NCBI GenBank assembly: GCA_045544515.1
Contig: JAZPZD010000019.1
Coordinates: forward strand, 160,947-224,946
Origin: RGIG8748 sp045544515
Lineage (GTDB): Bacteria; Bacillota; Clostridia; UMGS1810
DNA: 64,000 nt
Direction of reading: 5' to 3'
The position numbers and the translations under genes are program-made. The notes under the pieces were generated by a model. The model had not been told where the DNA came from. It worked only from the letters and a program-made list of their open reading frames with translations, and did not search any database. Of this stretch, positions 56,110 through 64,000 are shown one piece after another. The first letter of the stretch is position 1, and every line of letters begins with the position of its first letter.

Positions 56110-57184
56110 TGACCGTTACACCTCCAATCACCGCAACAGCCTCATTGCCCGGCTCGATGTTTGCCGTTTCGCCGTTGAATGTGAGGGAGTTGTAGTCGAG
56201 GATAGAGGAGAGTCCGTTGATAATAGCACCAACGGCGGAAATTCTGACTACGATAGCCTCCTCGTCGGGCGTATTAAGGGTAAGCCCTTTGAGGTATTCT
56301 TTGATAGCGGTTGTAGCCTCGTTCACGGTCTGCTCCTGCGTCGCCCCGCCTGTGAGTACGGCGTTAAACTCAATGTCGATAGTGCATTCCTCCGGCTTGA
56401 CTGCCGTAAAATGCGCTCCGAGGTTTGCTACGCCCTCTCCAAGTCCGTCGCCCTCTCCGTCGCCGTCGTTGTCCGGGTCGATTTTGGTCTGCACCTTTTC
56501 AATGAGAGCCTCTGTCGCGGGCGTTCCGTCCGGGGATATGATAATGCCCTTGACGGTGTTCGGTCCTTTCCACAGGGGAACAATACGCGCTCTGCCTACG
56601 CCCTCAACCTCCTCGCACCAAGTACGATAGTGCTGTTTGTTGCCGTTCTCCGCCGGTCCCGACATTTTCTCACGCAAACGCGCTCGTAAATCGTCGTCGC
56701 TTTCCTCGTCTGTACCGAGTTCTATAATCTCTCCAAACGACGCGGCTGTGAGATTTGGCAAATTGTTTACAGGGATAGCGGCTGACCCTGCGTAAATGCT
56801 GTTGGCTGCCGTTCCTGCGATTTCTGCTTCGAGGTAGAGTTCGTCGTCGGTCGTCCTTTTCAGCACGAAATAAACGCCGTCATAGTAAAATCTTTCTCCG
56901 ACCTCTGGCTCATCGCCCTCAAAAGTAAACTCATATCGGGCAGGGGTAGCGGCGAGTCGTGTAACAGAATGTTCTCCGGCTTTCTTGTCGAGATATTCCC
57001 CGGTCGCCGTGTCTATGCTGACAAGTTCTGCCACTACTTCAATATCCGTATAGAGTTTTGCAATTTTCATCACAATTCCCGAAATAGCGTCATAGAAGAT
57101 ACTGCCCGGTCGTGTGTCTATGCCCTCCGGGGCGTTTGCCAACACATCGTCCATAAGATTTTCGTATGTGAGTTCTTCAAACAT
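56099..57184 (-). CDS. Baseplate J-like protein
   Basis: A 361-residue baseplate wedge protein of the gpJ/XkdT family. It begins MFEELTYENLMDDVLANAPEG, followed by IDTRPGSIFYDAISGI, then GEYLDKKAGEHSVTRLAATPA, and later EEVEGVGRARIVPLWKGPNTV, the usual family pattern. GGAGGTGATTTG precedes the ATG at 57184, which overlaps the stop of the DUF2634 gene. It marks a contractile-tail phage. Confidence 0.93.
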   Translation of the reverse strand: MFEELTYENLMDDVLANAPEGIDTRPGSIFYDAISGIVMKIAKLYTDIEVVAELVSIDTATGEYLDKKAGEHSVTRLAATPARYEFTFEGDEPEVGERFYYDGVYFVLKRTTDDELYLEAEIAGTAANSIYAGSAAIPVNNLPNLTAASFGEIIELGTDEESDDDLRARLREKMSGPAENGNKQHYRTWCEEVEGVGRARIVPLWKGPNTVKGIIISPDGTPATEALIEKVQTKIDPDNDGDGEGDGLGEGVANLGAHFTAVKPEECTIDIEFNAVLTGGATQEQTVNEATTAIKEYLKGLTLNTPDEEAIVVRISAVGAIINGLSSILDYNSLTFNGETANIEPGNEAVAVIGGVTVNVL

Positions 57185-57594
57185 CAAATCACCTCCTCGA
57201 ATTCTGTTTCCCCGAAAATGGTATCGGCTCTAAAAAAGATGTACGCGCCCTCCGTCCTAAATTCAAACTGAAAATCGTAGACTTTCAGTATTCGGGTATC
57301 GGGTTTCAGCGCGTCCTTTACAAAGCCCGGCACAACAGCCTCCGTATACTCCGGCGTAGCGTCCTGCGCTATGATCGCCTCTTGTATCTCGCTGCCGTAC
57401 TGATTGTCGTAAATCAGACACTTAAAGCGCGGGGTTATAATCGCTTTTCGTATCGCTTGATTTACAGCTTCGAGTCCGTCCACCATTCCCATAATTCGTC
57501 CCTTATCGAGGTCGAGTTTATAGGTGAGGGACGGCTTTTCCTCTGCCTCTGTTACCTCGCTGATAGGTAACGGGATAAATACTGACTCTGCCAT
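57184..57594 (-). CDS. DUF2634 baseplate protein (XkdS/gp25-like)
   Basis: A 136-residue protein related to XkdS, the gp25-like wedge component of PBSX-type phages. KLDLDKGRIMGMVDGLEAVN, FKCLIYDNQYGSEIQEAI and ILKVYDFQFEF are the family core. The ATG at 57594 is preferred to the GTG at 57600. It overlaps baseplate J. Confidence 0.88.
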   Translation of the reverse strand: MAESVFIPLPISEVTEAEEKPSLTYKLDLDKGRIMGMVDGLEAVNQAIRKAIITPRFKCLIYDNQYGSEIQEAIIAQDATPEYTEAVVPGFVKDALKPDTRILKVYDFQFEFRTEGAYIFFRADTIFGETEFEEVI

Positions 57595-57596
57595 AA

Positions 57597-58058
57597 TCAC
57601 ACCACCCTATCCAAAACATAGTATTTTTTGCCGTTGTTGAGCGAAAGGAGGTGGACCTTTTCGCCGACTTTGAGGGCATTATACACTTTCATCGTACCTT
57701 TGCTGATAACAAAAGTTTTCAGAGCGTGGCTGTGCGCCCCTCCGTCGTGCGTGTGAGAGCCGTTTCCGCTTTCGTGTCCGCCGTGTGTACCTCCGCTATG
57801 TTCGTGCGTTCCGTCGGTCTTGGTAACGCTTGTGAGCGTCCCTTTATCCACAGAAATATCCACCGTCGCCGTGTAGTCTGTGAGGTGTCTTGGCACAATC
57901 AAAAGCAGGGCGTTGATAACGAGTTTCTCGTCGTTCACGGCCTGTATCTTTAAGGGTGAGGCGGAGATAACTTTCCCTTGTAATATCCCGCAGGGGTCGG
58001 GGACGAGGCCTTGAAACAAGCCTTTGATACTCGTTTGGCCTCCGGGTGCGTTATTCAT
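57597..58058 (-). CDS. DUF2577 baseplate/spike protein with His-rich segment
   Basis: A 153-residue protein of the XkdR/DUF2577 type. The N-terminal part (GLFQGLVPDPCGILQGKV) and the last 20 residues (EKVHLLSLNNGKKYYVLDRV) form the small beta barrel. In the middle is a His/Gly-rich stretch (HEHSGGTHGGHESGNGSHTH) that could bind metal, as the HxH tips of phage spikes do. AAAGGAGGGCTGAAT precedes the ATG at 58058. Confidence 0.82.
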   Translation of the reverse strand: MNNAPGGQTSIKGLFQGLVPDPCGILQGKVISASPLKIQAVNDEKLVINALLLIVPRHLTDYTATVDISVDKGTLTSVTKTDGTHEHSGGTHGGHESGNGSHTHDGGAHSHALKTFVISKGTMKVYNALKVGEKVHLLSLNNGKKYYVLDRVV

Positions 58059-58071
58059 ATTCAGCCCTCCT

Positions 58072-59322
58072 TTAACTGATTTGGGAGGCATCTACCCAAC
58101 CGTAAACGTTGGAATTGCCGTCCAAATCGTTGTATGCACCACCGACAACGTGGTACGGGTGTTTTGCGCCCTTTGCATAGTTCGTTACTTTGGCAGGTCC
58201 GGCTTTGCGTTCTCCTCCTGTCGGCGAGGTCGAGGCGGAAGTGAAATATTGATTTCCTCCCTTGAAATTGACCGTACTGCCGATGATACTGCCTCCGCTG
58301 TCTTTTTTGCTGTCGCCCGATTTGTCCGACGAGGAGTTACCCTCATACTCAAAATCGTTTGCTTGATTAAGGACGAGGCTCATACTGTGGTAATTGTCCT
58401 TGAATGTGTGCGTGTCCTCGTCTACATAGAATGTCTTGTTGATATTCAGAGCAGGAATGAGGACAAACACACCGAGTCCCGATATAACTTCGGGCAGTCC
58501 GAGGGTCGTCAATTTGAGGTTTCTCTCCGGGGTGCTACTCTCTTTGAGCATACTCGATACAAGTTCTTGCAGCTGTGCGCTGTTGAGGGTTTCGTCCGGC
58601 TCGTCAATATCCTGCATAACGCCGATTTTCTTTTCGAGCGCGGTGTCTTTTTTCTCCGCCAAAACGGTCCCCTCATCGGAGAGGAGTTTTATCCGGGTCT
58701 TGACTTTCTCAATACTTACATCGCTGTTATAGGAAATGATATTTTGACCTACCTCCAAAACCCATTGCATTACGTTCTCCCTCCGCGTTAGGAGGCGGAG
58801 AGAGCCTTTTTGCGAGTCGATGTAGTGTCTTATACCCGTTGCCTTGTAATCTTGGCTCAAAGCGTCTGCGAGAGCGTCAAAGGCTGTCGTTTTGGGCTTT
58901 GCGAGTTCCGGGACCTTGTAGGTCGTGTTCGCTACCTCTGAATAAGGCAATCCAAACCGGGTGCATATATCTTTGAAGATGTCTGCGGCCGTTTTGTTTG
59001 TGTATACAAAGGTGTCCTTGTTATTGGCAAGGTAAATCCCGTTATCGTAAGCCTTAAATGTCAGCTGCTTTTTCTGCGTCTGTCCCTGCTTCATAATAAT
59101 TCCGCGGAACAGTTCCACGCCGCCGTAACTGAAAATACATTGATGGCCCTCCTCAACATTGACTCCGGCTCTTGCGTTGTCGTGGCCGTCGTCGTCAAGG
59201 AGGGTCGCTTCAAGGGTACGGGCGGACGAGCCTTTCCGTCCGCTCCACTTTAATTGGATAACGAGGTCGCTTATGTCATAGCCCTGCGTCCCCTTAATGA
59301 GAATGAGGCTTATTTTTGCCAT
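58072..59322 (-). CDS. XkdQ/YqbQ-like baseplate hub protein
   Basis: A 416-residue hub protein like XkdQ and P2 gpD. SDLVIQLKWSGRKGSSARTL, FRGIIMKQGQTQKKQLTFKA and AADIFKDICTRFGLPYSE are in the order of the family. After a Ser/Gly/Lys-rich linker the last 40 residues (HPYHVVGGAYNDLDGNSNVY then GWVDASQIS) look like a small SH3-type wall-binding domain. The start is ATG 59322. Confidence 0.9.
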   Translation of the reverse strand: MAKISLILIKGTQGYDISDLVIQLKWSGRKGSSARTLEATLLDDDGHDNARAGVNVEEGHQCIFSYGGVELFRGIIMKQGQTQKKQLTFKAYDNGIYLANNKDTFVYTNKTAADIFKDICTRFGLPYSEVANTTYKVPELAKPKTTAFDALADALSQDYKATGIRHYIDSQKGSLRLLTRRENVMQWVLEVGQNIISYNSDVSIEKVKTRIKLLSDEGTVLAEKKDTALEKKIGVMQDIDEPDETLNSAQLQELVSSMLKESSTPERNLKLTTLGLPEVISGLGVFVLIPALNINKTFYVDEDTHTFKDNYHSMSLVLNQANDFEYEGNSSSDKSGDSKKDSGGSIIGSTVNFKGGNQYFTSASTSPTGGERKAGPAKVTNYAKGAKHPYHVVGGAYNDLDGNSNVYGWVDASQIS

Positions 59323-59332
59323 AGCGCACCTC

Positions 59333-59995
59333 CTACTTTATCCGCAACACTTGACCCACATAAATCAAATTCGGGTTTTTGATGATGTTCTTGTTCAGAT
59401 TGTAAATCTGCGTGTAAAGCGCACCATTACCGAGGAATTTCTTTGCGATATTCCACAGGCAGTCGCCCTTTTTGACCGTGTAGGTCTGCGTCGGGGTAGT
59501 GTTGTCTGTCCGGGCGGTGTTCTGCTGTACGGTTGCCGTCTGCGTCTTGATTTCCACCTTGACTTGACGGACTTTTGGCTCTCTGTACTCTTTGAGGGTG
59601 ATGTCGTAACTGACCGTTCCGACGTCGCCGCCCTCCTCACTCGGAACAAATTTCGTAATACGGCAGTAAACATCAACATCAAATCCCGTAATAATGAGGT
59701 GTACGGGCTTGTCGCTGTTTTTCCACTCGGTTATTTTGTCCCTTATTGCGGTGGGCTTTGTGAGATAAGATACTGCCACTCCGGGGAATGCCGCCGCCGG
59801 GAAGAATGACGAGAATGAAAACTCCGTCGCGGGTCTGCTTTGGGCTATTAGGATTTCTCCCAGGCCCGCCACATCTACGCTTTGGTCGTTTGTTCCCATA
59901 GATACCTTTACTTTTTCGGGCAAAACGGGGAGTCGGATTTTCTCTTTCTCCCCGTTAAAGGTGAGCCACATTTGATACTTGTTGTTAGAAGTCAT
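59333..59995 (-). CDS. LysM-containing phage tail protein (XkdP-like)
   Basis: A 220-residue protein. The first 150 residues belong to a tail/baseplate domain (IRLPVLPEKVKVSMGTNDQS, SFSSFFPAAAFPGVAV), and the last 50 residues are a LysM repeat (YTVKKGDCLWNIAKKFLGNG, NPNLIYVGQVLRIK). This is the layout of XkdP. Its start overlaps the end of the tape measure gene by 11 bases. Confidence 0.9.
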   Translation of the reverse strand: MTSNNKYQMWLTFNGEKEKIRLPVLPEKVKVSMGTNDQSVDVAGLGEILIAQSRPATEFSFSSFFPAAAFPGVAVSYLTKPTAIRDKITEWKNSDKPVHLIITGFDVDVYCRITKFVPSEEGGDVGTVSYDITLKEYREPKVRQVKVEIKTQTATVQQNTARTDNTTPTQTYTVKKGDCLWNIAKKFLGNGALYTQIYNLNKNIIKNPNLIYVGQVLRIK

Positions 59996-62900
59996 ACGCT
60001 AACTCTCCCTCCTCGTAAATTTCCTGCTTCACAATGTTGGTAAGGACCGGCTTCAAGTGGTTGTAGAGAATACCAACGACGGTTTCCTCGTCCATAGAGC
60101 CGTCCACCTCAATCGCTCCGCTACCGTTGATTTCGAGGCGGATAGTTTTGCTGTCCTCCTTGCCGTCGCGGGTGGGTGTTTCCTTTGCGGTTGCTCCTGC
60201 CTCCGGGGAGGTGTGGAATTTTGCGTCCCCAATACGAGCAAGAATACGAGAGGTTTCGTCCGCCGGGTAGACGGTTTCGCCTCCGCCAAACTCGATGATT
60301 TCGGGACCGTTTTCGCCGACAAGTGCAGGACCTTGCATAGCGTAGGCTGTACCACTCGCATAGGCGGGTTTGTTCTTGTTTCTCCGCGCGCTCCATTCTC
60401 CTGCGGTGTAGCCGTCCGCGAGTCCGCGCTCCTTTGCGGTTGCGTAAGACATACCGTCCGCGAGGGCTTCCGAGGCGGTCATACTGCCGGAAGTGTCATA
60501 TTTGTATTGAGGCGTATTTGCCAACGCCGCCGCTACACGAGCCGCTGCGTCTGCCGCCGCCGCTACTGCCGAATTTCCTCCGTCGATGATTTCCTGTATA
60601 TAGGCACTCATCGTCGCCTTTGCAGCAGCCGCTGCGTCCGCCTCCATATTCATATTGTCAATGGAGGTATTGAGTTGGTCTTCGAGGGCCTGCATTTTTT
60701 CCGTGAAGTCGGTTTCCATATCGGCGACTTGCCCTGCAAATTCGTCCTTTGCGGTTTCGACCTCTTGGAATTTCTTGTTGAAGTCGTCTACAAACTTCTT
60801 TGCCTCCTCGGTCGTTCCGCCGAGTGCTTCTACCTTGCTGATAATCGTATCAAGGTGGGCCGCGCTCTCCTCGCTACCGTCGGAAAGTTCCTCGACAAGC
60901 GACTCATCAAGCCCAAAGTCCATAGCCTTTTTGATGTTCTCGGAGTAGGTAGTAAGATAGTTGATTTGACTCTCCCACGCGCCCTGCATTTCCTCGATAG
61001 ACATTTCAGCCTCAACAACCATTTCTTGGAATAGACCGATTTGTCCGTCAATGCTCTCGCGGGCGGCGAGGTAAGCCTCGTCGTAGGCCGCACAAAGTTC
61101 CTCAACCTCCGCTCTAACAGAGGCCAGGGAAGAATTGACCGCGTCGTGGTAAGTTACGGACTGATTTTCCGCGTCTTCCACAGCCCCGGTTATACCCATC
61201 CACTCCTCCTCAATTTCCGCAAGGCGGGCGGTTGTTTCGTCGTATGCAGATTGTGCCTCCGACTGTGCCTCTTTAACGGCTTTGAGCGATTTTTCAGCTG
61301 CGGTCATTGCCTTTTGTTCCTGCGAGAAGAAAAGGGCAAATCCACCCATTTCAAACGAGCCGTACCACTCACAAGCGTCGAGGTAGTCTTCCAAAACAGC
61401 GTTATACTCTGTCTGTGTAGCCTCTAATTGAGCATTTGCTTCGGCGAGTTTTGCTTTTTCCGTAGCCTCTGCTCCCGTGAGTTTTACATACTCGTCAAGG
61501 AGGGCGTTTCTCCGCTCCTGTTCTGCCTGTGCAGCTGCCGCCGCACGGAGGGTTTCGATTGTTCCTCCTGCATTGTTTTTGAGGTCCTCATAAGATACGC
61601 TAACGCCGTCGATAGACGCATTGAGTTGGTCGAGAATGGCTTTCATTGCCTCTTGGGTTTCGCCCGTCTGAACGGTTTGGGTAGCAAGGTCTTCGAGTTT
61701 TTGAATGAGTGCTAAATCCGCTAACTCGCTTTCTCGGAGTTCTTGATTTGTTTCCGCAAACTGGTCCATCATATCCCGGTGACTCTGCGTCGCTGCGTCC
61801 ATTTCGTCGCACCATTCGCCGAGCGTCTGACCGTTATTCTCAATGCTATCAGCGAGGTCGTCCATTTGATAGCGTAAGCGACTTGCCTCTTCCGAGGTTT
61901 CGCCGTATTTCTCACAAGCGTCCTCATACTGTGCTTCGAGGTTTTGGAGTTCTCGCTCCTGTTGTTTTGCGGTTGCGGTGAGTTCTTCCATAGGGTCAAC
62001 AGAGTTCGCCACAGATACAGCAAAAGCGGTAATGCCCGCAACAACGCCCGCTATCGCTGCTCCTAAAAGAAGATAGGGGTTTGTAGCCATAGCGGCCGTA
62101 AGAGCGGTTGTAGCCACCTTTGCGACCTTTACGGCGGCCGTGTATGCGACTATGCCGACGACAAATGCAGCGACTCCGGCTGTGATTGCCACAATAGCCT
62201 TAACCGCCGTCGGGTGCGCTTTTACAAAGCCTGTGATACCGTTGAGCATATTACCCCAAATCTCCGCAGCTGACGCGACTGTCGGGGCATAAACTTCTCC
62301 GATTGCGGTCGAGAGGTTTGTCTGTGCGTTCTCCACCATAGCGAGTTTGCTTTCGAGGGTCGAGTAACGGGTTTCTGCCTCTTTGGAGAGTGCGGTGTTC
62401 TGTTCCCACGCACCATTGGCCAGGTCTACGGCGTTTGCGAGGCCCTCGTGATTGCTCGCGAGTGCTTTTACCGCGTTGGAAAGACGGATTTCCGTGATAC
62501 CCATTTCGTCCAAAAGAGCGGTCGCTGACGCGCCGTTTCTCTCGGTGTCATTGAGTCCTGCTATAAACGCATAAAGAGCGTCTACGGCGTTTTCTCCCCA
62601 TTTCTGCGAGAATTCGTCCGCCGTCATTCCGGCTACCGACGCAAACTGTTCGAGTTGGTCGTTTCCTGTTTCTACTGCGAGTTGTAGTTTCGACAACAGC
62701 GTAGACATAGACGAGCCACCCGCGTCCGCTTCGATACCAACGGAAGAAATAGCGGCCGCAAGAGCGAGGATTTCCGGCTCGGAGAGTCCTGCGAGTGAGC
62801 CTGCGGAGGCCATTCTCGTTGACATAGCGACGATGTCCGCCTCCGTCGTGGCGAAGTTGTTACCCAAAGCAACAACGGTCGAGCCTAAATTCTCATATTG

Positions 62901-63713
62901 ATCCGCGCTCATTTTGGTAATGTTTGCGAATTTTGCGAGGGACGAGGCCGCCTCATCGGATGTTAGGTTGGTAGCCTCACCGAGGTTTATCATAACCTCG
63001 GTAAAGGAGGTGATGTTGTCCGTCTGAATACCCAACTGACCGGCCGCCTCTGCTACCGCCGCTATCTCCGTTGTAGTAGAGGGTAGTCGTAGCGACATTT
63101 CCTTTACCTCTTCGGATATTGCGGCGAGTTGCTCCGGCGTTCCGTCTACGGTCTTATAAACACCCGTGATTGCGCTCTCGAATTCGATAGCGTCCTCGAT
63201 ACAGCCGACAAACGCCTCACCAATAGCCTGTAAGCCTCGGACAATTCCTGCGCCTACGAGCAGTTCCTCGATGTCGCGGAGAGCGTCGGAGGATTTTTTT
63301 CCAAATTCTTCGGATTTCCGTCCTGCGTCCTCGCTCTCCTCTCCGTAGTCTTTTACCTTTTCGGAGGCTTTGTCTGCGTCCTTTACGACATCTTCGAGAG
63401 CCGCCTCGGTTTCGTCGTTTGCTTCGGTGAGTTTATCCACAGCATTGACCGCGTCCTCGGTCGCAGTTTCCATTTCGTCAACTGCCGTCGCCGCCCGCGT
63501 CGCTGCCGAGGTGAGTTCCTCAATGGAGTCGGAGGAGTCGTCAATAGACTGCGCCACTTGGACGGTGCTTGTTACCGCTCCGTCGAATGCGCCGTCAATG
63601 GCGTTGCCCGCCTGTTCCCATTGGGATAGGGCATTTCGACCGCTCTGTGCGATTTTGTCGAGTTTTGCACTCATTTCATCAATGAGTTTGAATTTCGCGG
63701 TAAGATTAGCCAC
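59985..63713 (-). CDS. Phage tail tape measure protein
   Basis: A 1242-residue tape measure protein that sets tail length and fills the tail tube. Residues about 20-170 are coiled coil, about 180-500 are the TP901 tape measure core (AGQLGIQTDNITSFTEVMIN, MASAGSLAGLSEPEILALAA), then membrane-like helices (about 510-570) and more coiled coil. GPALVGENGPEIIEFGGGET near the end is a common tape-measure tail segment. It starts at GTG 63713 behind GGAGGCGGAATAGA. Confidence 0.95.
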   Translation of the reverse strand: MANLTAKFKLIDEMSAKLDKIAQSGRNALSQWEQAGNAIDGAFDGAVTSTVQVAQSIDDSSDSIEELTSAATRAATAVDEMETATEDAVNAVDKLTEANDETEAALEDVVKDADKASEKVKDYGEESEDAGRKSEEFGKKSSDALRDIEELLVGAGIVRGLQAIGEAFVGCIEDAIEFESAITGVYKTVDGTPEQLAAISEEVKEMSLRLPSTTTEIAAVAEAAGQLGIQTDNITSFTEVMINLGEATNLTSDEAASSLAKFANITKMSADQYENLGSTVVALGNNFATTEADIVAMSTRMASAGSLAGLSEPEILALAAAISSVGIEADAGGSSMSTLLSKLQLAVETGNDQLEQFASVAGMTADEFSQKWGENAVDALYAFIAGLNDTERNGASATALLDEMGITEIRLSNAVKALASNHEGLANAVDLANGAWEQNTALSKEAETRYSTLESKLAMVENAQTNLSTAIGEVYAPTVASAAEIWGNMLNGITGFVKAHPTAVKAIVAITAGVAAFVVGIVAYTAAVKVAKVATTALTAAMATNPYLLLGAAIAGVVAGITAFAVSVANSVDPMEELTATAKQQERELQNLEAQYEDACEKYGETSEEASRLRYQMDDLADSIENNGQTLGEWCDEMDAATQSHRDMMDQFAETNQELRESELADLALIQKLEDLATQTVQTGETQEAMKAILDQLNASIDGVSVSYEDLKNNAGGTIETLRAAAAAQAEQERRNALLDEYVKLTGAEATEKAKLAEANAQLEATQTEYNAVLEDYLDACEWYGSFEMGGFALFFSQEQKAMTAAEKSLKAVKEAQSEAQSAYDETTARLAEIEEEWMGITGAVEDAENQSVTYHDAVNSSLASVRAEVEELCAAYDEAYLAARESIDGQIGLFQEMVVEAEMSIEEMQGAWESQINYLTTYSENIKKAMDFGLDESLVEELSDGSEESAAHLDTIISKVEALGGTTEEAKKFVDDFNKKFQEVETAKDEFAGQVADMETDFTEKMQALEDQLNTSIDNMNMEADAAAAAKATMSAYIQEIIDGGNSAVAAAADAAARVAAALANTPQYKYDTSGSMTASEALADGMSYATAKERGLADGYTAGEWSARRNKNKPAYASGTAYAMQGPALVGENGPEIIEFGGGETVYPADETSRILARIGDAKFHTSPEAGATAKETPTRDGKEDSKTIRLEINGSGAIEVDGSMDEETVVGILYNHLKPVLTNIVKQEIYEEGELAYDF

Positions 63714-63731
63714 TCTATTCCGCCTCCTTTC

Positions 63732-63896
63732 TTAATTCTTCCTGCAGGGGTCTTCGGACTCCTTGATTTCCGAGGCTATGTACCACGCCTTTTTACGCCA
63801 CGGCATAGCCTCGAATTCCTCCGGGCGGAGATTGTGCCTTTGCCAAAGCAAATGCGCCCAAAAGTCCTCCGTACCCTTGCAGGAGATTAGTTTTTT
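63732..63896 (-). CDS. Tail assembly chaperone, frameshifted extension (GT-type)
   Basis: This reading frame has no start of its own and is entered by a -1 slip at the heptamer A AAA AAC (63890-63896). After the slip it reads 52 more residues (LISCKGTEDFWAHLLWQRHN, LRPEEFEAMPWRKKAWYIAS) to a TAA at 63732. It continues the upstream chaperone and ends 18 bases before the tape measure start. A G/GT pair made by frameshifting directly before the tape measure is a widely conserved feature of long-tailed phages. Confidence 0.8.
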   Translation of the reverse strand, partial: KKLISCKGTEDFWAHLLWQRHNLRPEEFEAMPWRKKAWYIASEIKESEDPCRKN

Positions 63897-64000
63897 GCGT
63901 CTTCGATTTCGGAGTCAACGCCGCCCTCGTCTTCGTCTGCGCCGGGGAATGTACCGATACCGAGAGCAGCGAATACAAGGCGAGAAACGTGAGCGAATTC
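63887..64000 (-). CDS. Tail assembly chaperone, zero-frame product (G-type), partial
   Basis: The last 37 residues of a protein whose start lies outside the window (EFAHVSRLVFAALGIGTFPG, then a strongly acidic end DEDEGG to EIEDAKN). The stop follows straight after the slippery heptamer. The position immediately before the tape measure gene and the frameshift make it the tail assembly chaperone. The size cannot be judged here. Confidence 0.75.
   Translation of the reverse strand, partial: EFAHVSRLVFAALGIGTFPGADEDEGGVDSEIEDAKN
63890..63896 (-). other. Programmed -1 frameshift site A AAA AAC
   Basis: In the zero frame the codons are GCA AAA AAC TAA, a canonical X XXY YYZ slippery heptamer directly before the stop. 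Slippage by -1 gives AAA AAA CTA and joins the downstream 52-codon frame. A weak CTCC/GGAG hairpin follows within 20 bases and might stimulate the slip. Confidence 0.8.

Larger units (their letters stand above)
44206..64000. mobile_element. Prophage (contractile tail, PBSX-like late region), right end outside window
   Basis: About 20 kb of minus-strand phage genes with a higher G+C content than the host: tail chaperone, tape measure, LysM tail protein, hub, DUF2577, DUF2634, baseplate J, YmfQ/gpI, fibre-region proteins, a DGR, holin, endolysin and small genes. The left edge lies in cotJC. Capsid, packaging, replication and integrase genes are not in the window and are expected to the right. 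From what is visible a phage-tail-like bacteriocin cannot be formally excluded, but the att-like gene interruption favours a prophage. Confidence 0.9.

Noticed and set aside
60057..61034. Open frame of 325 codons opposite the tape measure gene
   Set aside because: Antisense shadow of coiled-coil coding sequence, with Cys- and Arg-rich, non-protein-like composition.
1..64000. CRISPR arrays, rRNA genes and insertion sequences
   Set aside because: No regularly spaced repeats, rRNA-like segments or transposase frames were seen in the window.

Overview
The window reads as a chromosomal segment of a spore-forming, low-GC Firmicute of class Clostridia, with a prophage entering at its right end. The evidence for Clostridia is spoIID next to a spoIIQ-type gene, ytxC, the cotJ operon, addAB instead of recBCD, strong AGGAGG ribosome binding sites with some TTG and GTG starts, and homologues typical of anaerobic gut clostridia. 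Placement below class (something near Oscillospirales) is only an impression.

Host part (1 to about 44,205), AT-rich. From the left: the end of an aminotransferase gene, trmL and a DegV gene; the glycolytic genes pgk-tpiA-gpmI; an EamA exporter; a metal-resistance pair (ArsR-type repressor plus a zinc/cadmium-type P1B ATPase) with a clear promoter and operator; spoIID and a spoIIQ-like gene; citrate synthase; a degenerate kinase-TPR membrane protein with an aldo/keto reductase; addB-addA; a GH36-like glycosidase; rlmH, a cysteine-desulfurase-like gene and a DUF3343 gene; an mreB paralogue; ung, typA, rpmE, an ECF S component, rpiB, an LTA-synthase-like protein, a radical SAM protein, ytxC, a DUF6873-type gene carrying an in-frame TGA, an M42 peptidase, cysK, a DUF3048 lipoprotein, tRNA-Thr(CGU), a uracil permease and the spore-coat genes cotJA-cotJB-cotJC.

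Prophage part (about 44,206 to 64,000, continuing beyond the window), visibly richer in G+C and coded almost wholly on the minus strand. cotJC stops matching its family after codon 66, exactly where the prophage begins, so the prophage appears to sit inside cotJC. Reading in the direction of transcription (right to left), the late genes are: a tail-assembly chaperone with a -1 frameshift site, tape measure, a LysM tail protein, XkdQ-like hub, DUF2577, DUF2634, baseplate J, a YmfQ/gpI-type protein, small tail-fibre proteins, then a complete diversity-generating retroelement (DGR). Lysis genes and small accessory genes follow up to the cotJC junction. This is a contractile-tail, PBSX-like arrangement.

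The strongest find is the DGR: target gene with a variable repeat (VR), Avd, template repeat (TR) and reverse transcriptase, in that order. TR and VR are 116 bp each. By my count 17 of the 30 template adenines differ in VR, against 1 of the 86 other positions, and all 13 altered codons lie in the last 34 residues of a C-type-lectin/FGE-like tail protein. The second strong find is the cotJC interruption, which resembles known developmentally excised elements such as skin in sigK, though excision is not shown here. Other items are a tail-chaperone frameshift site, an in-frame TGA in a conserved gene, a parS-like site in the prophage, a structured RNA candidate upstream of cysK, and several short genes missed by ordinary ORF calling.
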